Positions 53,128 to 61,859 of a stretch of DNA of 64,000 nucleotides are shown here, piece after piece. A program made the translations under genes and the position numbers. Each line of letters begins with the position of its first letter. The first letter of the stretch is position 1. The DNA comes from Bacteroidales bacterium UBA5349. GTDB taxonomy: Bacteria; Bacteroidota; Bacteroidia; Bacteroidales; Tenuifilaceae. The stretch covers positions 186,001-250,000 of the forward strand of contig DHQB01000020.1 of NCBI GenBank assembly GCA_002410065.1, read 5' to 3'. Below the pieces are notes generated by a model that was not told where the DNA came from, did no database searches, and saw only the letters and a program-made list of their open reading frames with translations.

Positions 53128-55332
53128 ATGCAAAAAGTGAAAATAGAATCTGAAATATCATTGCATAAACATTTAAGCAATCACTTCGGTTTCTCTAGTT
53201 TTAAGGGAAATCAAGAAGTTATTATAAGAAACGTACTTGCGGGAAACGACACATTTGTTCTTATGCCCACAGGTGGAGGCAAATCGCTTTGCTATCAGCT
53301 ACCAGCTCTTATTAGCGAGGGAACAGCCATAATTATTTCGCCCCTAATTGCACTAATGAAAAATCAGGTTGATGCTATGCGGGGCTTTAGCATGGAGGAT
53401 GGGATTGCACACTTTCTTAACTCGTCGCTGAACAAAACACAGATACAGAGGGTAAAAAACGATATGCTAAGCGGTAAAACCAAAATGCTATACGTTGCCC
53501 CCGAATCGCTTACAAAAGAGGAAAATATACAATTTCTTAAGCAAGTAAAAATTTCTTTCTATGCCATTGATGAGGCGCACTGTATATCGGAGTGGGGACA
53601 TGACTTTAGGCCTGAATACCGAAGAATAAGACCAATCATTAATGAGATTGGCACCGCACCCATAATTGCCCTTACTGCCACTGCAACGCCTAAAGTTCAG
53701 AGCGATATACAGAAAAACCTTGGCATGCTTGAGGCAAATGTCTTTAAATCGTCGTTTAACCGCCCAAACCTATACTACGAGGTTAGGCCAAAGGTAAATA
53801 CGACCCGCGAGATCATTAAGTTCATCAAGAACAATCAGGGCAAATCGGGTATTATCTACTGTCTTAGTCGGAAAAAGGTTGAGGAAATTGCCGAGGTACT
53901 TCAGGTTAACGACATAAAAGCTCTGGCTTACCATGCAGGCATGGACTCAACAACACGAAGTGGGAATCAGGATAAGTTTCTGATGGAAGAGGTTGATGTA
54001 ATAGTGGCAACCATTGCATTTGGCATGGGTATCGACAAACCCGATGTTCGTTTTGTTATCCATTATGATATTCCCAAAAGCCTTGAGGGTTACTATCAAG
54101 AAACTGGCCGTGCCGGTCGTGATGGTGGTGAAGGTAGGTGTATAACGTTTTACAGCTACAAGGATATCCAAAAGCTTGAGAAATTTATGCAGGGCAAGCC
54201 CGTGGCTGAGCAAGAAATAGGTAAACAGTTACTACTCGAAACGGTTTCTTACGCTGAATCATCGGTTTGCCGTCGAAAAATGCTTCTGCACTACTTTGGA
54301 GAAGTGTACCATGAGGAGAACTGCTCGGCATGCGATAACTGTTTACACCCTAAAACACAGTTCGAGGGGCAAGAGTACCTCCAATTGCTGTTGGAAACAA
54401 TAGTTGCTGTTAAAGAAAAATTTAAAGCAGATCACGTTGCAAATATTCTTTGCGGACATATTACTACCACCATAAAATCGTACAAGCATAATAAGCTTGA
54501 AATGTTTGGCGAAGGAAGCGAAAAGGATGTTCGATTCTGGAACGCCATTATTAGGCAGTCGTTAGTTGCAAAGTACATCGATAAGGATATTGAAAATTAT
54601 GGGTTATTGATGATAACCGAGAAGGGCCGAGAATTCATGGATAAGCCTCACGAAATTATGTTTACCCAAGATCATGAGTTTGAAGAGTCGGACGAAGATG
54701 ATGTAAACATTGGTCAGGCTGGGAAAAGCGGTTCTTGCGACGAGGAACTATTCGCCATGCTTAAGGATTTGCGCAAGAAGATTGCTAAAAAGAAAAACCT
54801 TCCTCCATTCGTTGTTTTCCAAGATCCATCGCTTGAGGATATGGCCATTCAGTACCCTATAACCATCGATGAACTTCAAAACATTACCGGCGTTGGTGCT
54901 GGAAAAGCTAAGCGCTACGGCAAAGATTTTATTGAGCTAATTGCTGCCTATGTTGAGGATAAAGAGATTATCCGACCTCTGGATATGGTGGTTAAATCTG
55001 TGGCCAATAAATCACTACTCAAAGTGTTTATAATCCAGAGCATCGACCGCAAAATGGATCTAGAGGACATTGCCAATGCCAAAGACCTTGACATGAGCGA
55101 GTTGATTACCGAAATTGAGGCCATTGTTAACTCAGGTACAAAACTCAATATCGACTACTATATACAAAGCACAATCGACAACGAGAAGGTTGATGAGATT
55201 TTTGACTATTTTAGGGAAGAGGCAGAGACCGAATCGATTGAAGAAGCGATAGAATATCTTGGCGAAGAAGATTTTACCGAGGAGGAGATTCGCCTTGTCC
55301 GTGTACAGTTTATTTCCGAGATAGGAAATTAA
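53128..55332 (+). CDS. recQ: RecQ-family ATP-dependent DNA helicase
   Basis: A 3'-5' helicase acting at stalled forks and in recombination. A 734-residue protein. Seen: MPTGGGKSLCYQLPAL near 46-61, FYAIDEAHCISEWGHDFRP near 147-165, LTATATPKVQSDI near 182-194, and ETGRAGRDGGEGRCI near 328-342. A zinc-binding region follows with cysteines from CRRKMLLHYFG to CSACDNC, then a winged helix, then an HRDC-type segment (about 545-610). The C-terminal 120 residues are acidic and extra. It starts 143 bases from divergent kdsD. Confidence 0.92.
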   Translation: MQKVKIESEISLHKHLSNHFGFSSFKGNQEVIIRNVLAGNDTFVLMPTGGGKSLCYQLPALISEGTAIIISPLIALMKNQVDAMRGFSMEDGIAHFLNSSLNKTQIQRVKNDMLSGKTKMLYVAPESLTKEENIQFLKQVKISFYAIDEAHCISEWGHDFRPEYRRIRPIINEIGTAPIIALTATATPKVQSDIQKNLGMLEANVFKSSFNRPNLYYEVRPKVNTTREIIKFIKNNQGKSGIIYCLSRKKVEEIAEVLQVNDIKALAYHAGMDSTTRSGNQDKFLMEEVDVIVATIAFGMGIDKPDVRFVIHYDIPKSLEGYYQETGRAGRDGGEGRCITFYSYKDIQKLEKFMQGKPVAEQEIGKQLLLETVSYAESSVCRRKMLLHYFGEVYHEENCSACDNCLHPKTQFEGQEYLQLLLETIVAVKEKFKADHVANILCGHITTTIKSYKHNKLEMFGEGSEKDVRFWNAIIRQSLVAKYIDKDIENYGLLMITEKGREFMDKPHEIMFTQDHEFEESDEDDVNIGQAGKSGSCDEELFAMLKDLRKKIAKKKNLPPFVVFQDPSLEDMAIQYPITIDELQNITGVGAGKAKRYGKDFIELIAAYVEDKEIIRPLDMVVKSVANKSLLKVFIIQSIDRKMDLEDIANAKDLDMSELITEIEAIVNSGTKLNIDYYIQSTIDNEKVDEIFDYFREEAETESIEEAIEYLGEEDFTEEEIRLVRVQFISEIGN

Positions 55333-55386
55333 CCATAGTTCAACAAGGAGATACTTTCAAACAAAGAAATCATCATTTAATCCGTT

Positions 55387-56277
55387 ATGGAGAGCGTGTT
55401 AACTGTAAATAGTTTATCAAAGAACTTTGGCAATATTAAGGCAATTCAAAACATCTCTTTCAACATTAAGAAAGGGCAGGTTATTGGGTTACTTGGTCCA
55501 AACGGAAGTGGTAAAACCACAACTTTATCAATAGTTATTGGTATAAAAAGGGCTTCGTACGGTTCGTTCTCATGGTTTAACCTACCCGAAGGGAAAACAG
55601 CAAACACTAGAATAGGCTCATTAATTGAGATCCCCTATTTTTATCCCTACTTGAGCCTTAATCGAAACCTCCAAATTGCTGCTCAGGTTAAAGGAGTCAA
55701 CCCAAATCAAATACCCCAAATATTGGACATGGTTGACCTAGACAAGCGGGCAAACTCTAAATACCAAACCCTCTCACTTGGCATGAAACAGCGTCTTGCC
55801 ATAGCAAGCGCACTACTTGGCAACCCTGAGGTTTTAGTCCTCGATGAGCCAACCAACGGACTCGACCCAGAGGGAATTGCGGAGGTTAGAGAAATTATTA
55901 TTGAGCAATCGAGGCAAGGTAGAACCATTCTTTTAGCAAGCCACATACTTGATGAGGTGGAAAAGGTATGTAGCGATGTCATCATTCTAAAGCAGGGAAA
56001 GATAATTAGCCAAGGCCGTGTTAACGAGCTATTATCGGAAAAACACATGGTAATTCTGAGTGCGGATAATAACGAGGATCTTTACGCCCAATTGTCAAAC
56101 TACAAAGGCATAGAGATAGTTGAAAAACGAAGCGATAGCCTGCTTGTTGCTTGGGAGGATGCTGGAACAATACCCGAAATTAATCAATGGTTAATGCATA
56201 AGGGTATCGTATTATCCCGAATTGAGCCAGTTAAAAAATCGCTTGAATCGCAATTTCTACAAATTATTAAACAGTAA
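55387..56277 (+). CDS. ABC transporter ATP-binding protein (ABC-2 type)
   Basis: A 296-residue ATPase. Seen: Walker A GLLGPNGSGKTTTLSIVIG near 34-52, the signature TLSLGMKQRLAIASAL near 128-143, and Walker B VLVLDEPTNGLDPEGI near 149-164 with the switch histidine in ASHILDEVEKVCSDV. The C-terminal domain after residue 215 is the kind found in BcrA/GldA-like exporters. The permease starts 15 bases downstream, so the two form an exporter. The substrate is unknown. Confidence 0.9.
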   Translation: MESVLTVNSLSKNFGNIKAIQNISFNIKKGQVIGLLGPNGSGKTTTLSIVIGIKRASYGSFSWFNLPEGKTANTRIGSLIEIPYFYPYLSLNRNLQIAAQVKGVNPNQIPQILDMVDLDKRANSKYQTLSLGMKQRLAIASALLGNPEVLVLDEPTNGLDPEGIAEVREIIIEQSRQGRTILLASHILDEVEKVCSDVIILKQGKIISQGRVNELLSEKHMVILSADNNEDLYAQLSNYKGIEIVEKRSDSLLVAWEDAGTIPEINQWLMHKGIVLSRIEPVKKSLESQFLQIIKQ

Positions 56278-56292
56278 ACACAGGGAGGGTGT

Positions 56293-57117
56293 ATGCTTAA
56301 AAAACTGCTAACAATCGAGGGTCATAAAACGCTTTTCTATCCTACCTTCAGAACCATATTGATAATACATGCCATACTCTTTTTGCTTGTTACGGCTGTT
56401 GCAAGCAATATCAGCCTCACAACGCAAGGGATTAGGATTGACAAAGTTTTTCAGTTTCCACACGTTTGGAATACTTTAGCATGGATTGCCAGCTGGTTTA
56501 ACTTATTGCTGGGCATATTGGCTATCCTTCTGGTAAGTAACGAGTTTCAGTTTAAAACTTTTAGGAAGCATATTATTGATGGTCTATCTAGAAATGAGAT
56601 TTTACTGTCAAAACTCTTTGTGTTCACTCTTTTGGCAGCCTATACCATGATCTTGGTGTTTATCTCAGGGATTTTGTTTGGTATTGCCAAATCGCCCACC
56701 TTTAGCATTAACGATTTTATACAAGGATTACCCTACCTACCTGTTCTCTTTATCCAATCGTTGGGGTATATGCTTTTGGGTATGCTTATGGCTTTTCTTT
56801 TCAAAAATTCAGCCTTTTCAATAATCGCATTCTTACTCTACTTTTTCCCTGTTGAGCCTATAATTAGGGCTTTTATGTCCGATGGAGTTGCAGCTTTTAT
56901 GCCTGCAAAAACCATTGCCAACCTAACACCCATGCCCGATTTTGTTGGTATATCGCTTAGTGATATTATTCAAATATCAAATGGATCAAGCAGTCTTGAG
57001 GCTATGGGTATAGGTAGCGAGTCCTTGCCTCTTTTGGTTACTACCTTAATTGCTATTGGTTACTGCTTACTTTTTGGTTTGGTTACAAAATTAATTGTTG
57101 ACCATAAGAACTTTTAG
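56293..57117 (+). CDS. ABC-2 type transporter permease
   Basis: A 274-residue inner-membrane protein with about six hydrophobic helices and the LVSNEFQFKTFRKHIIDGLS motif typical of ABC-2 permeases. A good Shine-Dalgarno (AGGGAGG) sits before the ATG. It pairs with the preceding ATPase. A role in drug, lipid or peptide export is possible but not shown. Confidence 0.88.
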   Translation: MLKKLLTIEGHKTLFYPTFRTILIIHAILFLLVTAVASNISLTTQGIRIDKVFQFPHVWNTLAWIASWFNLLLGILAILLVSNEFQFKTFRKHIIDGLSRNEILLSKLFVFTLLAAYTMILVFISGILFGIAKSPTFSINDFIQGLPYLPVLFIQSLGYMLLGMLMAFLFKNSAFSIIAFLLYFFPVEPIIRAFMSDGVAAFMPAKTIANLTPMPDFVGISLSDIIQISNGSSSLEAMGIGSESLPLLVTTLIAIGYCLLFGLVTKLIVDHKNF

Positions 57118-57140
57118 CTGACCAAAACTGTTATCAGTTA

Positions 57141-57171
57141 TTGACATCTACATTAGGAATCGTTATATTTA
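57141..57171 (+). promoter_or_regulatory. Probable promoter of the type IX cargo gene
   Basis: TTG at 57141-57143 and TATATTTA at 57164-57171 are 20 bases apart, close to the Bacteroidota pattern (the last base deviates). The ATG at 57201 follows about 30 bases on. Confidence 0.5.
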
Positions 57172-57200
57172 CCTAATTGATTAACCCAAAACATACTGAT

Positions 57201-58238
57201 ATGAAAAAGACTTTACTACTTTCCATTACACTATTAGCCTTTGTTGGACTTCAAGGTCAAACTACACTAAGGTACAGCACACATGGGTTAATTGGCGACC
57301 ATGTAAATAATATGATTATTACCAAATACACCGAGCCCGGTGTTGAGGGTAAAAATGTTGTTTGGGATTTTAGAAACCTTGAAATTACCCGCGACTTTAC
57401 GGGCACACTCGAAAACCCAAACATCACAAAAGGTGCTCACATTTTTAGTAACTCAAATGCAGCCCTTCAGGAGTTTAATAATTATTTCTTTTTCAACTCT
57501 AACAAAAGAGGTATAGAGCAACACGGATACATGTCAGCAAACGGAAATATATTTATAACCTACGATGAACCATTTGTTAAGATGAAGTATCCGTTTACCT
57601 ACGGCAGTTCCTTTGATGGTTCATTTAGCGGTACATACAATTCAACAGAAAAGCAGTTAGGTACGCTAAAAGGCACGTATAAGGTTGAGGGCGACGGAAT
57701 AGGAACCCTTATACTACCAGATGATATGATTTTTGAGAATGCGCTTAGGGTAAAAGAGATTAAGGAATACGAACAAGTCCTTAATAACCGAAACTATACA
57801 ATAAGTATTATCACCTACAGATGGTATGTTGAAAACCATCGCTTCCCAATTCTGGTGCTAATTAGCAGCAATACAGCTTACGAGGATGGTAAAACTTACA
57901 CATCAACACAGGCAGCCTATAATACTAAGGTGATGAGCCAAAGCACTACACCAGTCGACATTGCAACAACAAACGGAGCTACAAAACTCGATGCCTATCC
58001 AAATCCCTACAAAGAGCAAATTACCTTTAAGTTTGTAATTGAGGATGATAGCAAGATTAACCTAGCAGTTTTTGATATAAATGGGCGTTACTTAAAAACT
58101 CTTTATAAGGGTTCAACCGATGCTGGCGAAAAAGTGTTTACCTTCTCTGGCAAAGAAATTGGGCTAGGTGCTGGCACATACATCGTTAAGCTCAATCTAA
58201 ATGGCAAGGTAATCACTAAAAAGATTATGGAACTATAG
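57201..58238 (+). CDS. Secreted protein with type IX sorting domain (type A)
   Basis: A 345-residue exported protein from the ATG at 57201 (an in-frame upstream TTG at 57177 is unlikely). After the signal peptide (MKKTLLLSITLLAFVG, cut near LQGQ) comes a beta-rich body with no family I know. The C-terminus is a clear type A sorting domain: KLDAYPNPYKEQITFKFVIE, AVFDINGRYLKTLYKG, GAGTYIVKLNLNGKVITKK. That domain sends the protein through the type IX system, where it is attached to the surface. PorQ and a PorE-like protein are encoded elsewhere in the window. Function of the body is unknown. Confidence 0.85.
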   Translation: MKKTLLLSITLLAFVGLQGQTTLRYSTHGLIGDHVNNMIITKYTEPGVEGKNVVWDFRNLEITRDFTGTLENPNITKGAHIFSNSNAALQEFNNYFFFNSNKRGIEQHGYMSANGNIFITYDEPFVKMKYPFTYGSSFDGSFSGTYNSTEKQLGTLKGTYKVEGDGIGTLILPDDMIFENALRVKEIKEYEQVLNNRNYTISIITYRWYVENHRFPILVLISSNTAYEDGKTYTSTQAAYNTKVMSQSTTPVDIATTNGATKLDAYPNPYKEQITFKFVIEDDSKINLAVFDINGRYLKTLYKGSTDAGEKVFTFSGKEIGLGAGTYIVKLNLNGKVITKKIMEL

Positions 58239-58268
58239 TAAACACTGTAACCACAGAGTTTTAATTAA

Positions 58269-58299
58269 AAGGGCTGTCTAATATAGATGGCCCTTATCT
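58269..58299. terminator. Bidirectional terminator hairpin
   Basis: AAGGGCTGTCTA (58269-58280) pairs with TAGATGGCCCTT (58284-58295), 12 positions with two G-T type pairs, between genes ending at 58238 (+) and 58325 (-). T-runs follow on the plus strand. Confidence 0.8.
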
Positions 58300-58324
58300 T
58301 TTAGGGGTATTTTGACCACGACAC

Positions 58325-59539
58325 TTAATCCATTGATTTTGTATCCATCGCATCGCGTAAACCATTACCTATGATGGTAAAAGCCAAGACCAAAAGCATA
58401 ATTGCAATGCCAGGCAGTATGGCAAGGTAAGCCTTATCCATAATGATGTATCCATAATGATCCTTAATCATTGTTCCCCAAGAGGGGACAGGAGGTTGCA
58501 CCCCAATGCCCAAGAAACTTAGTCCGGCCTCAAGCAGTATGGCTGTTGCAAAATTTCCGGCCGATATAATAGCAACTGGCCCAAGTACATTTGGTATAAT
58601 ATGTTGAAATATGATTCGGCCTGACCCAAAACCCATTACTTTAGCTGCTTCAATAAACTCCTTTTCGCGTAAAGCCATTACCTGTCCGCGCACAACACGC
58701 GCAACCTCAACCCACATGGTTAGGCCAACTGCCACAAATATTTGCCAAAATCCTTTGCCCATCACCATGGTTAGCGCAATAACCATTAGCAAAGTGGGGA
58801 TTGACCATACCACATTTACAAGCCACATTACTAAATCATCGAACCAACCCCGAAAGTAACCTGCGGTTGCACCCAAAACTATTCCAATTACCAGCGAAAT
58901 TGCAACAGCAATAAACCCAACCGATAACGAAACCCGAGCGCCAATAATCAAACGACTTAGCATATCGCGCCCAAACCTATCGGTACCTAGCCAAAATCGT
59001 TGGGTTTTAATATGATTTTTCTTGATTAGAGACTCAATTTCAACAGCAGTATAGGTTGTTGTGCTTTCTACAGAAGGTACCAACAGCATTTCGTTTTGGT
59101 AGGTTATATTATTAGGCAACTGATTTGGGAAAAGGATTTGTGCAACAGTATATCGGGTTACAATACTTACACTATCCTCTGGCTCGGTATATTCAGTCAA
59201 AATTATATCCCAGCCCTCTAGCCGATATGCTAATATGGGCACCTCGCGATACGAGGTCTGTTTCCCCCAAAAAAGTTTGCCAAAAACTCCTTGGTTTGCA
59301 TTATCAACATTTTTAGGTATCAGAAAAAAGGTGCCTTTAAATCCAGGTTTTTGGGTTGCTATCTCTAAATGCTGATTATTTGCCCAAGGGGTATCATCGG
59401 GAGTAATGATGTAACCTAGCACAGCAATAAGGGTTATAACCCCAATAAATATAGAGGAGGCTAACGACAGCCTATTGCTAAAAAAACGCCGAAAGGCAAT
59501 TTTCCACGGCGAGCCTTCCCTATTAGTATATGTTGACAT
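58325..59539 (-). CDS. OppC/DppC-like ABC transporter permease
   Basis: A 404-residue inner-membrane permease of peptide/nickel ABC importers. TM1 is near residues 27-46. A long periplasmic segment (about 47-180) follows. Then comes the conserved RFWLGTDRFGRDMLSRLIIG (about 181-200), more helices, and the EAA-loop-like EFIEAAKVMGFGSGRII near 294-310. Usual OppC proteins are about 280-310 long, so the extracytoplasmic segment is about 80-100 residues extra. The other transporter parts (OppA/B/D/F) are not nearby. It lies 28 bases after the glycosyltransferase gene on the same strand. Confidence 0.85.
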   Translation of the reverse strand: MSTYTNREGSPWKIAFRRFFSNRLSLASSIFIGVITLIAVLGYIITPDDTPWANNQHLEIATQKPGFKGTFFLIPKNVDNANQGVFGKLFWGKQTSYREVPILAYRLEGWDIILTEYTEPEDSVSIVTRYTVAQILFPNQLPNNITYQNEMLLVPSVESTTTYTAVEIESLIKKNHIKTQRFWLGTDRFGRDMLSRLIIGARVSLSVGFIAVAISLVIGIVLGATAGYFRGWFDDLVMWLVNVVWSIPTLLMVIALTMVMGKGFWQIFVAVGLTMWVEVARVVRGQVMALREKEFIEAAKVMGFGSGRIIFQHIIPNVLGPVAIISAGNFATAILLEAGLSFLGIGVQPPVPSWGTMIKDHYGYIIMDKAYLAILPGIAIMLLVLAFTIIGNGLRDAMDTKSMD

Positions 59540-59567
59540 AGCTATGCGTGTTCAAAAAATAATTATT

Positions 59568-60680
59568 TTACCCCCTACCCTTCCATTGCACCTTTGTGAA
59601 CATTGCCAATGCAAATGTAGTAACCGTATAGAATGGATAAACTAGCTGTAAAGGTAAAAAAACATTGAGTAGCGACACTTTTTGGCATCGTTTTAAGTAC
59701 GGGTAAAATAAGAATAAATCGGCAACGCTCTTAACCAAGAAACCTATTGCAAGCATTTCTAAAAACGTAAAGTTCCAGAATGATAAAACTGCCAGAAAAA
59801 CAAGCAGAAAGTTAAACAACAATACCACAAGGCTAACCCCAATAGCCATAAAATCAGAATATCCGGTTGCCTTGGATGCCCATCGCGCACGCTGCAGCAA
59901 AAAGTTTGCAAAAGAATTTGTAGGTTTTGTATAAACCAGTGAATCATGAGAGAAAGCACACTCTATTCTTACATCTGGATTCCGCTTTGCGCTGTGTAGC
60001 AGAAAAACATCATCGCCAGAGGCAAAATTTGGATTAAGGAGTTGGAGATTAAATCCCAAACGGCTCTTGTTAAACGAAAGATTTGCCGAACTTGCCATAA
60101 ACGGCACTCGCAAGGCACAAGCACCAAGGCTAGATGCTGTAAGACTTGCATGTTCAAGCGCCTGCATCTTTTCGAAAAAACCGATTGAAGGAGCCAGCAT
60201 AACTGGGCCAATAAGCAAATCAAAAGCCTTATGGTAAAATTGAGTTGATATGGACTGCAGCCAGCCCTTTGAGTGAACACAATCGGCATCGGTAAGCATT
60301 ATCATATCGTACTTTGCTATGCTTACACCATAAGCAATCGCTGGCTTTTTCCCTTCTACTCCAATTGAAAGATTAAGGAGAACCACATTATCTGCCCGTT
60401 CTGCCCAATCGTTGGCAATAGCCCAGGTTCTATCTGTGGAATGATCGTTTACCAAAATAATCTCAACCTTATCAGTAGGATAATTCTGGTTGGTAAGCGA
60501 TTTTAGAAGGTTATCGATATTATCCTGCTCGTTTCGCAATGCAACCACAACGGAAATAGGCAAAAAATCGTTTGATGGTTCAATGTGCCCCTTAATCCTT
60601 GTAATGCCTATTGCAAAAGCGGTTACCATAACAAAGTAAAGGCAGCAAAGAAAGACAACAACGATAGTAAAAAAAAACAT
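59568..60680 (-). CDS. Family 2 glycosyltransferase
   Basis: A 370-residue membrane glycosyltransferase of GT-A fold. Seen: ISVVVALRNEQDNIDNLLKS near 42-61, VEIILVNDHSTDRTWAIAND near 72-91, the metal motif MLTDADCVHSKGWL near 130-143, ASGDDVFLLHSA near 218-229, and the QRARWASK motif near 264. Hydrophobic helices at both ends fit a processive or lipid-linked transferase. It precedes the OppC-like gene. The sugar and acceptor are unknown. Confidence 0.9.
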   Translation of the reverse strand: MFFFTIVVVFLCCLYFVMVTAFAIGITRIKGHIEPSNDFLPISVVVALRNEQDNIDNLLKSLTNQNYPTDKVEIILVNDHSTDRTWAIANDWAERADNVVLLNLSIGVEGKKPAIAYGVSIAKYDMIMLTDADCVHSKGWLQSISTQFYHKAFDLLIGPVMLAPSIGFFEKMQALEHASLTASSLGACALRVPFMASSANLSFNKSRLGFNLQLLNPNFASGDDVFLLHSAKRNPDVRIECAFSHDSLVYTKPTNSFANFLLQRARWASKATGYSDFMAIGVSLVVLLFNFLLVFLAVLSFWNFTFLEMLAIGFLVKSVADLFLFYPYLKRCQKVSLLNVFLPLQLVYPFYTVTTFALAMFTKVQWKGRG

Positions 60681-60907
60681 ACGTTAATAATATGATAAAT
60701 ATTTACCGATTAGCTTTGTGCCTGATTTATCTCTATAAAAAGAAATGTAATACTAATCCGCCCCTAAGTTAAACTGCTCATCCGGGAATACAGTATCACC
60801 CACCTCATGGTACAATGAAAGGGTAAAGGTACTAAAAAGGGAACTCCTGACAGTAACCGAATTGCTGATTAAAGTGGTTAATTGAAGCGTAGAAGGATTA
60901 ACTCCTC
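60681..60907. other. 227-base gap upstream of the glycosyltransferase
   Basis: No ATG-started gene. One minus-strand frame, ending at 60753, stays open across most of the gap with protein-like composition, but it lacks a start (see findings). No tRNA-like fold or terminator seen. Confidence 0.5.
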
Positions 60908-61750
60908 TTAGTATATGTCCGGCACAAAGGTCTGATCGGCAATTGGTGGCCTAACATATGATATATCATCCTTACGCTCAGGTATCTCAATGGGTTTTGG
61001 GGTTAAATCCTTATAAGGAATTTGCTTTAAAAGATGATGAATACAGTTTAACCGGGCGCGTTTCTTATCGTCAGCATGCACAACATACCAAGGTGCTTGC
61101 TTTATATCGGTATGAGCAAACATTGTATCCTTGGCCATTGAGTATTGTACCCACTTGCTCCGCGACTCAATATCCATAGGGCTTAATTTCCAACGTTTAA
61201 CAGGATCCTCGTTACGTGCAAGAAAGCGCTTCTCCTGCTCAGCATCGCTAACAGAGAACCAATATTTTATAAGTATAATATTCGATCGTTCAAGCATCCT
61301 CTCAAATTCTGGGCACGATCGTAGAAACTCAAGGTACTCCTCCTCAGTGCAGAACCCCATCACATGCTCTACGCCAGCTCTATTGTACCAACTCCGATCG
61401 AACAGCACAATTTCTCCTGCAGCAGGCAAATGGGCTACATAGCGTTGAAAGTACCATTGCGATTTTTCTTTGTCGGTGGGTACACCAAGTGCAACCACTT
61501 TGCAGGAACGAGGATTAAGAACTTCGGTAATCGTATTTATCGCCCCCCCTTTGCCTGCTGCATCGCGACCCTCGAAAATCACAACCACCTTGAGTTTCTC
61601 ATGCTTTACCCACTCCTGAAGTTTAATCAGTTCAACCTGTAGCTTATAGAGTTCCTTTTCGTAAACTTCCTTTTTAATCTTTTTCTTATCCTCTATCTCC
61701 TCGTAGTTAGCCCCTAGGGCCTTTGCTTTGTCTTTTGAGTTCTTCGACAT
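60908..61750 (-). CDS. ppk2: Polyphosphate kinase 2
   Basis: Transfers phosphate between polyphosphate and nucleoside phosphates in the cytoplasm. About 280 residues from the ATG at 61750; an earlier ATG at 61795 adds a hydrophobic 15-residue lead that looks less natural. Seen: Walker-A-like VIFEGRDAAGKGGAINTITE, the Walker B region VLFDRSWYNRAGVEHVMGF, lid arginines in EKRFLARNEDPVKRWKLSP, and YVVHADDKKRARLNCIHHLL. The short single-domain form fits PPK2. The Ppx-like gene at the left end of the window could hydrolyse the same polymer. Confidence 0.92.
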   Translation of the reverse strand: MSKNSKDKAKALGANYEEIEDKKKIKKEVYEKELYKLQVELIKLQEWVKHEKLKVVVIFEGRDAAGKGGAINTITEVLNPRSCKVVALGVPTDKEKSQWYFQRYVAHLPAAGEIVLFDRSWYNRAGVEHVMGFCTEEEYLEFLRSCPEFERMLERSNIILIKYWFSVSDAEQEKRFLARNEDPVKRWKLSPMDIESRSKWVQYSMAKDTMFAHTDIKQAPWYVVHADDKKRARLNCIHHLLKQIPYKDLTPKPIEIPERKDDISYVRPPIADQTFVPDIY

Positions 61751-61814
61751 GGCTATTAAGGTTTTGAATGCAAGAATAAAGTTACAAAAAAACATTATGC
61801 AAAAACACTATCAA

Positions 61815-61842
61815 CAAAAAAAGGCGGAATAATCCGCCTTAA
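61815..61842 (-). terminator. Terminator after the vWA gene
   Basis: AAGGCGGA (61821-61828) pairs perfectly with TCCGCCTT (61833-61840) around ATAA. The A-run at 61815-61822 gives U's on the minus strand. It separates the vWA gene from ppk2. Confidence 0.88.
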
Positions 61843-61859
61843 GATACATGGAGATTAAA

